This document shows positions 1 through 5,354 of a DNA stretch of 5,400 nucleotides, piece by piece. The position numbers and the translations under genes were made by a program. The notes under the pieces were generated by a model, which saw only the letters and a program-made list of their open reading frames with translations, ran no database searches and was not told the DNA's origin. Every line of letters starts with the position of its first letter. The first letter of the stretch is position 1. The stretch comes from an uncultured Prevotellaceae bacterium (GTDB taxonomy: Bacteria > Bacteroidota > Bacteroidia > Bacteroidales > Muribaculaceae), in contig CALAVD010000320.1 in NCBI GenBank assembly GCA_937892085.1, forward strand, positions 1 to 5,400, given 5' to 3'.

Positions 1-7
1 CATTCGG

Positions 8-15
8 CAAAAGTA
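8..15 (-). promoter_or_regulatory. Candidate divergent -7 promoter box (minus strand)
   Basis: On the minus strand this reads TACTTTTG, a perfect match to the Bacteroidetes primary-sigma -7 consensus TAnnTTTG. The window's first three bases, CAT, would be an ATG on the minus strand just four bases beyond the box. If both are real, the divergent gene has an extremely short or absent 5' leader. No clear -33 TTTG lies about 20 bases upstream. Only one codon of the putative gene is inside the window, so its reading frame cannot be tested and no gene is called. Confidence 0.35.
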
Positions 16-75
16 ATGGTTTTTTGTGTTACGTAAATAAATTAAATAGTTTTTTTAATAAAATTACATAAAAAA

Positions 76-101
76 TCGCTTAAACTGCGGTGCGGTAGCG
101 A
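76..101. promoter_or_regulatory. Short inverted repeat in the promoter region (possible operator)
   Basis: TCGCT (76-80) and AGCGA (97-101) are perfect inverted copies with 16 bases between them. Their centres are about 21 bp apart, close to two helical turns, and they lie directly upstream of the -7 box at 111-118, across the place where a -33 element would be. That geometry suits a dimeric regulator, but five-base arms can arise by chance and no bound protein is known. A tandem TGCGG TGCGG lies in the spacer. Confidence 0.2.
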
Positions 102-110
102 AATTTTTTG

Positions 111-118
111 TACTTTTG
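111..118 (+). promoter_or_regulatory. Candidate -7 promoter box for the whole + strand series
   Basis: TACTTTTG matches the Bacteroidetes -7 consensus TAnnTTTG exactly and lies 17 bases before the ATG at 136. Transcription would start around 122-126, giving a leader of roughly 10-14 nt. The upstream -33 TTTG is not convincing. GGAGA at 128-132 resembles a Shine-Dalgarno sequence but is only three bases from the ATG, closer than usual, so it may not be the main initiation signal. No other equally good box was found ahead of the downstream genes, so this may be the main promoter of the block. Confidence 0.6.
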
Positions 119-135
119 TAAAATTTTGGAGACCT

Positions 136-429
136 ATGGCAAATGAGTTGCAACAGACGCTGGCACGTATCATCAACAAGAGCAATATCTTAGTTGAAAA
201 ATATCATGCCCTTGAGGGCGCAAATGCCGAGCTCGCGAGCGAGAAAGAGCAACTCGTTGAAGAGATAGAGAAAATGAAGAGAGCCAATGAGCTATTGCAG
301 CAAGAAAATGAGTATTTGAAGCTGGCTCGCACGGTCGCTCCTGATCTCAATGATGTGGAAACTGCCAGGACCACGATCTCCACTTTAGTGCGGGACATTG
401 ACAAATGCATCGCTCAACTTAATGAATGA
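136..429 (+). CDS. Small coiled-coil protein, probable ZapA partner
   Basis: A 97-residue cytoplasmic protein with no signal peptide or membrane segment. A hydrophobic residue falls at every seventh position for nine heptads (L5, I12, L19, L26, L33, L40, M47, L54, L61), with asparagines at the other core position (N30, N51, N58), a pattern typical of parallel two-stranded coiled coils. After a break at P69, the C-terminus (about 73-97) forms a second predicted helix that lacks the regular zipper and may be a binding module. The gene ends 9 nt before zapA, so the two are almost certainly co-transcribed. By analogy with ZapB of enterobacteria and ZauP of Caulobacter, both coiled-coil partners of ZapA, it may organise the Z-ring. 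I see no sequence evidence of homology to either, so that role is inferred from context. The reading frame and the coiled coil are secure. Confidence 0.9.
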   Translation: MANELQQTLARIINKSNILVEKYHALEGANAELASEKEQLVEEIEKMKRANELLQQENEYLKLARTVAPDLNDVETARTTISTLVRDIDKCIAQLNE

Positions 430-438
430 TGCACGATT

Positions 439-738
439 ATGGCAAAAGACGACAACAACCTAAATATAATGATAAGATTAGCCGATGTTGAGCCTACGGC
501 GCTCACCATACCTCGTGACGAGGAGGCTAACTATCGCGAAGCCGAGAAACTTGTTAACACGTTGTGGAACAAGTGGGCTAAGCGGTTTGAAGGAGATGAC
601 TCATCAAAGCGAGTCATGGCAATGGTTGCGTTTCAGTTTGCAAGGCTTTATTCCAAAGCCTATAATCAAAATGTCGCTGTGAACAAGTTTCTCACTGATT
701 TTGAGCAACAGCTCAATGATGTGGTGGTGAAAATATAA
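439..738 (+). CDS. zapA: Cell division protein ZapA
   Basis: A 99-residue protein with ZapA-family architecture: an N-terminal beta region (about 8-25, containing NIMIRLADVEPTALTIP), the EEANYREAEKLVN helix (28-40), then the conserved helical stretch VMAMVAFQFA (59-68) and a long C-terminal helix (about 70-97) that would form the dimer/tetramer coiled coil. Length is normal for the family. ZapA binds FtsZ in the cytoplasm, crosslinks protofilaments and stabilises the Z-ring at midcell. The ATG at 439 lies 9 nt after the stop of the coiled-coil gene and there is no strong Shine-Dalgarno. The neighbouring coiled-coil gene supports a division role. Family identity is fairly secure; function in this organism is by homology. 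Confidence 0.88.
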   Translation: MAKDDNNLNIMIRLADVEPTALTIPRDEEANYREAEKLVNTLWNKWAKRFEGDDSSKRVMAMVAFQFARLYSKAYNQNVAVNKFLTDFEQQLNDVVVKI

Positions 739-870
739 TGTGCCAGCAGAGCCACGCTTGTAGAGTGGTATTGTGAGCACTTGAATATATTGCGAATTAA
801 CAGGTTCCTGCACTTCTTGCGCATTCGTCCATTAATGTGTGATGATGCGTAGAGCGGTGCATTTTTATTT
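739..870 (+). ncRNA. Candidate structured small RNA between zapA and rny (possibly 6S RNA)
   Basis: The 154-nt gap between zapA and the preferred rny start has no convincing coding frame but much pairing potential. Near its 5' end CCAC (752-755) can pair with GTGG (765-768), extended by CT/AG inside, and GTGC (740-743) with GCAC (777-780). An AT-rich unpaired stretch follows (781-800), then a long imperfect hairpin (809-861) with a U-rich tail. A single-stranded region flanked by helices, ending in a terminator-like stem, would suit a 6S-type RNA, which mimics an open promoter and binds RNA polymerase. I recall 6S RNA annotated near this position in Bacteroidetes genomes but cannot confirm it here. 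A weak -7-like TGATTTTG lies at 696-703 inside zapA. Alternatively this is simply a structured 5' leader of rny. Boundaries are approximate. Confidence 0.42.
809..870 (+). terminator. Long imperfect hairpin with U-rich tail upstream of rny
   Basis: The arm 809-824 (TGCACTTCTTGCGCAT) pairs with 845-861 (ATGCGTAGAGCGGTGCA): five outer pairs, a G-U pair, one mismatch, a bulged G852, and a six-pair inner GCGCAT/ATGCGT stem, closed by a 20-nt loop. ATTTTTATTT follows directly. This could end the upstream zapA transcript or a small RNA, or act as a partial terminator/processing site that lowers readthrough into rny. An alternative stem, CGCATT (821-826... within the loop side) with AATGTG (834-839), competes with the inner helix. 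The U-tract is interrupted by one A, so termination may be incomplete. Confidence 0.45.
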
Positions 871-892
871 ATACATAAATTTTATTTTAATA

Positions 893-2434
893 ATGGACAT
901 AGTTATTTATATTGTTATTGCAGTCGTAGCGTTAATCATTGGCGCTGTAGTTGCAAGTGTGATTTCAAAACGTAATGCTAAATCACAAGCCAACACGATT
1001 GTGGAGAATGCCAAACGCGAAGCTGAGAACCTTAAAAACAAAGAAGTTCTGAAAGGTGAAAAAGCAGGCCTTGCCATCAAGAGCGAGAGCGAGAAGCAGG
1101 CCAACGCTCGCCTTGCTAAGGTTCAGGCAAGTGAGGCAAAACTTAAACAGCGCGAAATTCAGCTTAACCAGCAACAGCAGGAGTTGCAGCGCAAAAAGAC
1201 CGAGACCGACAACCTCAAAGTGAATCTCGACAACCAGCTCGCTGTACTCGAGGATCGCAAGAAAGAAGTTGATAAGATGGAGTCGAAGGTGCGTAACACC
1301 CTTGAACACGTGAGTGGACTCTCGGCCGAGGAAGCCAAAGAGAAACTCGTGGAGTCGCTGAAGGATGAGGCAAAGACCGCCGCCGCCAGTTACATCAACG
1401 ATATCATGGATGATGCCAAGCTCACCGCCAACAAGGAGGCGAAGCGCATTGTGGTGGCTACCATTCAACGTGTAGCTACCGAGACCGCCATCGAGAATGC
1501 CGTTACCGTGTTCCACATCGACAACGATGAGATGAAGGGCCGCATCATTGGCCGCGAAGGTCGCAACATCCGTGCGCTGGAGGCTGCTACTGGCATAGAG
1601 ATTATTGTTGACGACACCCCCGAGGCTATTGTGCTCTCGAGTTTCGACCCCGTGCGTCGCGAGATTGCCCGCTTAGCACTGCATCAGCTCGTTGCCGACG
1701 GACGCATCCATCCTGCTCGCATCGAGGAGGTAGTCGCTAAGGTGCGTCGCCAAGTTGAAGACGAGATTATCGAGACTGGTAAGCGAACAGCTATTGATAT
1801 GGGAATCCATGGCTTGCATCCTGAGCTTATCCGCCTCATCGGTAAGATGAAATATCGTTCCAGCTATGGTCAAAACCTGCTCCAGCACTCGCGTGAGACT
1901 GCAAACCTGTGTGCTGTGATGGCAAGCGAGCTGGGTCTCAATCCCAAGAAGGCGCGTCGCGCAGGATTGTTGCATGACATTGGCAAGGTGCCCGATGATG
2001 AGCCCGAATTGCCACACGCACAGTTAGGAATGAAGCTCGCTGAGAAATATAAAGAGAAAGCCGACATCTGCAACGCCATTGGCGCTCACCACGATGAGGA
2101 GGAGGCCACCAGCCTCTATGCGCCTATCGTGCAAGTGTGTGATGCCATTTCAGGAGCTCGACCTGGCGCGCGCCGCGAGGTGGTTGAGGCCTATATTAAG
2201 CGTCTTAACGACCTTGAGAGATTGGCGATGTCTTATCCTGGTGTTGTCAAGACCTACGCTATCCAGGCGGGCCGTGAGCTGCGCGTGATAGTTGGTGCCG
2301 ATAAGATCAGCGATCAAGAGACCGAGAAACTCTCTACCGAGATTGCACAGAAGATTCAGGATGAGATGACTTATCCAGGACAGGTGCGCATCACCGTGAT
2401 TCGTGAGACACGTGCTGTGAGCTTCGCAAAATAA
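893..2434 (+). CDS. rny: Ribonuclease Y
   Basis: RNase Y is a membrane-anchored endoribonuclease that starts decay and processing of many mRNAs. From the ATG at 893 it has 513 residues, normal for the family: an N-terminal membrane helix (about 2-24), a long charged coiled coil (about 28-195), a KH RNA-binding domain with the [10 protein letters not shown] motif (216-225, GREG at 220-223), and an HD phosphohydrolase domain with likely metal ligands H332, H361-D362, H399/H400 and D417, then a conserved C-terminal domain. No key residue is missing. The frame stays open to an ATG at 839, but that start would add 18 residues before the anchor, place the start inside the hairpin at 809-861, and break the usual N-terminus; 893 also has the AT-rich leader typical of Bacteroidetes. 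It ends 11 nt before the RicT-type gene, pointing to co-expression with a probable specificity factor. Confidence 0.97.
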   Translation: MDIVIYIVIAVVALIIGAVVASVISKRNAKSQANTIVENAKREAENLKNKEVLKGEKAGLAIKSESEKQANARLAKVQASEAKLKQREIQLNQQQQELQRKKTETDNLKVNLDNQLAVLEDRKKEVDKMESKVRNTLEHVSGLSAEEAKEKLVESLKDEAKTAAASYINDIMDDAKLTANKEAKRIVVATIQRVATETAIENAVTVFHIDNDEMKGRIIGREGRNIRALEAATGIEIIVDDTPEAIVLSSFDPVRREIARLALHQLVADGRIHPARIEEVVAKVRRQVEDEIIETGKRTAIDMGIHGLHPELIRLIGKMKYRSSYGQNLLQHSRETANLCAVMASELGLNPKKARRAGLLHDIGKVPDDEPELPHAQLGMKLAEKYKEKADICNAIGAHHDEEEATSLYAPIVQVCDAISGARPGARREVVEAYIKRLNDLERLAMSYPGVVKTYAIQAGRELRVIVGADKISDQETEKLSTEIAQKIQDEMTYPGQVRITVIRETRAVSFAK

Positions 2435-2445
2435 TGCCGTGAGTC

Positions 2446-3798
2446 ATGGACGAAGTTAATAAGCAAACTCCCTCACAGGAGCAACCCAGCACAAGCCAAT
2501 GCGTAGATTGTGGCAAGTGTAGCTGTGGCGGATGCGGCGCGCGTTGTAATCTCGACAGCTACAACTGGCTTGCCGATGTACCGGGCGGGAAGAATGACTT
2601 CGACATCGTGGAGGTACATTTCAAGAACACCCGGCGGGGCTACTACCGCAACTCAGCACATCTTGACCTTAAGCAGGGCGACGTGGTGGCAGTTGAAGCC
2701 AATCCGGGTCATGACATTGGCACGGTGGCTCTCACTGGCAACTTGGTGAAGTTGCAGATGAAGCGCACTCGCCTGCGTCCTGATGCCGAGATACTGCGTG
2801 TGTTCCGCAAAGCCAAACCTGCCGACCTTGAACGCTTTGAGCAGGCTAAGGCCAAGGAAATCGACACCATGATACGCTCTCGCAAGATTGCGAAGGACCT
2901 TGGTCTGGAGATGAAGATTGGCGACGTGGAGTATCAGGGCGATGGCAACAAGGCAATTTTCTACTACATAGCCGATGGACGTGTCGATTTCAGGCAGCTT
3001 ATCAAGGTGCTTGCCGACGTGTTCAAGGTTCGTGTGGAAATGAAGCAGATTGGTGCCCGTCAGGAGGCTGGAAGAATAGGCGGTATAGGTCCTTGCGGAC
3101 GACCATTGTGCTGCGCCAGCTGGATGAGCACTTTTGTCTCGGTTGCCACCAGTGCCGCACGTTACCAAGAAGTGTCGCTTAATCCGCAAAAACTTGCTGG
3201 ACAGTGCGCTAAGCTTAAATGCTGCATCAACTTTGAGGTTGATACCTATGTCGAAGCGTCGAAATCACTGCCTAAACGCGAAGCGGTGCTCGAAACTCAG
3301 GATAAGACCTATTACCATTTCAAGACCGACATTTTGAAGGGCGAGATGTCTTATTCTACCGAGAAGGGCGTTCCTGCCGACTTGGTGACCATTTCACCTG
3401 AGCGAGTGAAGGATATTATAGCACTTAACAAGCAGGGCATCAAGCCCGAGCACTTGCAGGATTCAGACTTTGACGCAAGCACTACAAGCAGTGCCTACGG
3501 CGACTTGGTGGGTCAAGACAGCATTAGCCGATTTGACAATGCCAAGAAAAAGAAGAAAAAGAAGAACCGTGGCAAGCCACAAGAGGGCAAACCCGCTCGC
3601 AATGCTATGAGCGAAGCTCCCAATAATGGAAATGTTCCCAATAACGCTGATACGTTCCCTAAAAACCGTCCTCCTCGTGACCGTCGTCGCAATGGTGATG
3701 CAGCTTTTGTGCGAAAAGGTCCTGCCAACTTTTCCGAGAACAAGCGTCGTCAAGGCAGGCGTGGAAACATTCGCAACGAGAACAATAGACATCAGTAA
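2446..3798 (+). CDS. ricT: PSP1-domain protein, RicT (YaaT) homologue
   Basis: A 450-residue soluble protein. The core (about 50-330) is PSP1/RicT-like and carries the family signature GGIGPCGRPLCC (212-223) and GQCAKLKCC (252-260). In B. subtilis RicT joins RicA and RicF in an iron-sulfur complex that guides RNase Y cleavage; adjacency to rny here supports a related role. All 12 cysteines fall into two groups of six: an N-terminal cluster C19, C22, C25, C27, C30, C34, and the PSP1 cluster C217, C222, C223, C254, C259, C260, so Fe-S or zinc binding is plausible. The tail (about 350-450) is low-complexity, with seven lysines at 367-373 and many Arg, Asn and Pro, so it is probably disordered and may bind RNA. 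It is much longer than the roughly 275-residue B. subtilis protein because of both extensions. No RicA or RicF gene is present in the window. Confidence 0.9.
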   Translation: MDEVNKQTPSQEQPSTSQCVDCGKCSCGGCGARCNLDSYNWLADVPGGKNDFDIVEVHFKNTRRGYYRNSAHLDLKQGDVVAVEANPGHDIGTVALTGNLVKLQMKRTRLRPDAEILRVFRKAKPADLERFEQAKAKEIDTMIRSRKIAKDLGLEMKIGDVEYQGDGNKAIFYYIADGRVDFRQLIKVLADVFKVRVEMKQIGARQEAGRIGGIGPCGRPLCCASWMSTFVSVATSAARYQEVSLNPQKLAGQCAKLKCCINFEVDTYVEASKSLPKREAVLETQDKTYYHFKTDILKGEMSYSTEKGVPADLVTISPERVKDIIALNKQGIKPEHLQDSDFDASTTSSAYGDLVGQDSISRFDNAKKKKKKKNRGKPQEGKPARNAMSEAPNNGNVPNNADTFPKNRPPRDRRRNGDAAFVRKGPANFSENKRRQGRRGNIRNENNRHQ

Positions 3799-3807
3799 TT
3801 AATAAAA

Positions 3808-4311
3808 GTGACTAAAACTGTAGGCAACATATTGTCAAGGTGGAAAATTGTTGCTGCTATTGCAATGATTAGTGTCATGTCTTGCTTGGGCGGGTGTTCG
3901 CTCAAGCAAGACACTATGGCACAATTCAAAACATTGCCTGGTGAAGGATGGGGCAAGGATATGCCCATAAAGTTCACCCCGGAGTATGCCGATTCCGCTC
4001 TCATCTACGACATTCAGCTGTCGATACGTCACAACAACTCCTATCAGTACAGCAATTTGAGCCTTGCTGTAGATATGGTTGACAGCGTGAAAGTTATACA
4101 TCGAAAAGAGGTGGATTTCGAACTCAGCGACAGCTATGGTAATTGGAAAGGGTCGGGATTTGGTGCCCTCTACCAGACAAGCGTCGTCATTGCCAGTGGC
4201 ATAAAACCGAGTGACGTGAACTCGATTGTGGTGTGGCAAACGATGGAGAACTGCGATGTAATTAAAGATGTGATAGACATAGGCATCACCGTGACTCCGA
4301 GCAAGAAATAG
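3808..4311 (+). CDS. gldH: GldH family lipoprotein
   Basis: A 167-residue protein with a lipoprotein signal: basic start, hydrophobic stretch (14-27), then LGGC with C30 as the likely lipidated residue (C26 is a weaker alternative). The mature part shows the GldH pattern: W48 and KF after the Cys, IYDIQLSIRHNNSYQYSNL (66-84), a DSYGNWKGSGFGALYQ block (108-123), and a C-terminal VIDIGI segment. GldH is needed for gliding in Flavobacterium, but homologues persist in non-gliding Bacteroidales, where the role is unclear. The residues after C30 (SLKQD) lack the acidic cluster typical of surface-exported Bacteroidetes lipoproteins, so an inward-facing location is more likely. The start is GTG at 3808, 9 nt after the ricT stop, with an A-rich leader; no upstream ATG fits, and the next ATG (3865, residue 20) would destroy the signal peptide. 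Confidence 0.83.
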   Translation: MTKTVGNILSRWKIVAAIAMISVMSCLGGCSLKQDTMAQFKTLPGEGWGKDMPIKFTPEYADSALIYDIQLSIRHNNSYQYSNLSLAVDMVDSVKVIHRKEVDFELSDSYGNWKGSGFGALYQTSVVIASGIKPSDVNSIVVWQTMENCDVIKDVIDIGITVTPSKK

Positions 4312-4333
4312 AAGCTACGTTAACCTCAAAACA

Positions 4334-4810
4334 ATGAATAATATGATAACCAAAGACGAAGCTAAGAAAACCATCATACAACTCATGAAATATGGAGTGA
4401 TTGGTGTGATTAATACGCTCATCACTGCGGTGTCTTTCTATTTGCTAAACACTTGTCTTAGTGTACCCTACGGTATTGCCAATGCCATAGGATATGTGCT
4501 GGGTGTTATCAACAGCTTCATTTGGAACCGACAGTGGGTATTCAAGACTGGCACCAACGTCAAGCGTGAGGCATTGCTCTTCGGGTGCGGATTCCTCGTG
4601 TGCTGGATACTACAAGGATTGGTGAGCTTGTTGCTGCTCGAAGGTCTTGGCTGGAAGAATTTGCCTGACGACACTATACCATTCCTCCCGATGAAGAATG
4701 CCGGTCAAAATATTGTAATGGTAATTTCAATGGTGGTTTATACCATTGCCAATTACATTTATAACCGAACAATCACTTTCAAGGAGCACGAAAAAAACGA
4801 GCTGTCATGA
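4334..4810 (+). CDS. GtrA family membrane protein
   Basis: A 158-residue inner-membrane protein with four predicted helices at about 20-39, 47-64, 80-102 and 124-143. The first and second halves end in similar motifs, NSFIWNR...FK (60-71) and NYIYNR...FK (140-150), the internal duplication seen in GtrA/DPMS-type proteins. Family members are linked to moving lipid-linked sugars across the membrane for O-antigen, teichoic acid or arabinogalactan modification, usually beside a glycosyltransferase. None is present in the window, so the substrate is unknown. The gene begins 22 nt after gldH; ATG at 4343 (residue 4) is a possible alternative start. Its TGA overlaps the ATG of the repeat-protein gene (ATGA, 4807-4810), suggesting coupled translation. 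Family call is strong; function is open. Confidence 0.9.
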   Translation: MNNMITKDEAKKTIIQLMKYGVIGVINTLITAVSFYLLNTCLSVPYGIANAIGYVLGVINSFIWNRQWVFKTGTNVKREALLFGCGFLVCWILQGLVSLLLLEGLGWKNLPDDTIPFLPMKNAGQNIVMVISMVVYTIANYIYNRTITFKEHEKNELS

Positions 4811-5265
4811 AAAAGGTCTTATTATTTCTCTTGGGCATTATTGCGTTGTCGATACAAGTAGATGCAGTCACTCACATCTATCGTGGCCGCAGCACCTACA
4901 CCAGCGACATCATTGCCACATGGGATGGACGCTATCTCTATCGCGGCAACAGCACGTACTCGAGCGATATTTTATATACTTGGGATGGAAAATACCTATA
5001 TTCAGGTCGCAGCACCTATAGCAGCGATATTCTGTGCACTTGGGACGGGAAGTATCTCTATGGCGGTCGCAGCACCTATAGCAGCGATATCGTGTGCACA
5101 TGGGATGGAAAGCATGTCTATAGCGGTCGCAGCACCTATAGCAGCAACATTCTCTACACCATCACAAGTAATCACGTCTTCCGCGGTCGCAGCACCTACA
5201 CAAGCGATATCCTCTACACCACCAGTGGTCACATCCCCATCCCTGTGCTGCTGTCAGTGATGTGA
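4807..5265 (+). CDS. Secreted tandem-repeat protein of unknown function
   Basis: A 152-residue protein with a typical signal peptide (KK at 2-3, hydrophobic 4-16, likely cut after A20). Almost all of the mature part is six copies of a 20-residue unit (23-42, 43-62, 63-82, 83-102, 103-122 and a 19-residue copy 123-141) with consensus [YH][LIV]YxG[RN]STY[ST]S[DN]I[LIV]xTWDG[KR]. Each unit would give two short beta strands joined by turns (around STY-S and DG), so a beta-solenoid, propeller-like or flower-like fold is expected. The last two units lose the TWDG turn, and a hydrophobic tail IPIPVLLSVM (143-152) ends the protein, perhaps as a cap. There are two cysteines in the repeats (units 3 and 4). 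Translation overlaps gtrA by 4 nt. Four stop codons in frame follow in a row (TGA TAA TAA TAG, 5263-5274). I do not recognise a named function; sugar or surface binding is a guess from the envelope context. Confidence 0.88.
   Translation: MKKVLLFLLGIIALSIQVDAVTHIYRGRSTYTSDIIATWDGRYLYRGNSTYSSDILYTWDGKYLYSGRSTYSSDILCTWDGKYLYGGRSTYSSDIVCTWDGKHVYSGRSTYSSNILYTITSNHVFRGRSTYTSDILYTTSGHIPIPVLLSVM
4873..5229 (+). repeat. Six-copy 60-bp tandem repeat within the secreted protein gene
   Basis: Units start at 4873, 4933, 4993, 5053, 5113 and 5173; the last is 57 bp. The strongest conservation is a 21-base core that is identical in units 3, 4 and 5 (5005-5025, 5065-5085, 5125-5145) and begins GGTCGCAGCACC. 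The first and last units share the variant STYTS codons (ACC TAC AC), while inner units carry STYSS. High DNA identity including third positions points to recent duplication or gene conversion, so copy number may differ between strains. Serine is encoded mostly by AGC. All six reading frames stay largely open here simply because of the repeat. Confidence 0.95.
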
Positions 5266-5331
5266 TAATAATAGGACGAGGGGTTCTCATAATATGGTTC
5301 TGTGTTGCCAAGGCTTGCCTAATAAAAAAAC

Positions 5332-5354
5332 AAAAAGCGCCTTCGGGCGCTTTT
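5332..5354 (+). terminator. Strong intrinsic terminator after the series
   Basis: AAAAA, then stem GCGCC (5337-5341), loop TTCG (5342-5345), stem GGCGC (5346-5350) and TTTT. A C(UUCG)G loop is exceptionally stable, and the flanking A and T runs pair to lengthen the stem. A-rich sequence on the 5' side (5321-5336) gives a U-tract on the opposite strand as well, so it could end transcription in both directions, for example from a converging gene beyond the window. It lies about 70 nt after the repeat-protein stop. Nothing else convincing was found in 5266-5331 or 5355-5400. Confidence 0.9.

Noticed and set aside
734..739. TATAAT hexamer as a promoter for the gap RNA
   Set aside because: It overlaps the zapA stop codon and Bacteroidetes promoters use TAnnTTTG rather than the E. 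coli -10; no matching upstream element was seen.
839..892. Upstream ATG start for RNase Y (18 extra residues)
   Set aside because: It would lie in the hairpin 809-861 and precede the membrane anchor with an atypical segment; the ATG at 893 gives the family's usual N-terminus and length.
983..1516. 177-codon open frame on the minus strand inside rny
   Set aside because: It is antisense to the coiled-coil part of RNase Y, whose codon bias leaves the opposite strand open. No domain or promoter supports it.
2653..3189. 178-codon open frame on the minus strand inside ricT
   Set aside because: Fully antisense to a conserved domain; its sequence is not protein-like in any way I recognise.
3544..3564. 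A-rich lysine run as a programmed frameshift site
   Set aside because: The longest A run is five and no A AAA AAG-type heptamer is present; the frame continues normally for 77 residues after it.
4873..5229. CRISPR-like array
   Set aside because: Units are contiguous coding repeats with no unique spacers and with conserved protein sequence.
5002..5232. Open frames on both strands over the tandem repeat, including a 132-codon + frame at 4862
   Set aside because: The 60-bp repeat length is a multiple of three, so every frame repeats without stops. Only the frame at 4807 has a signal peptide and coupling to gtrA.
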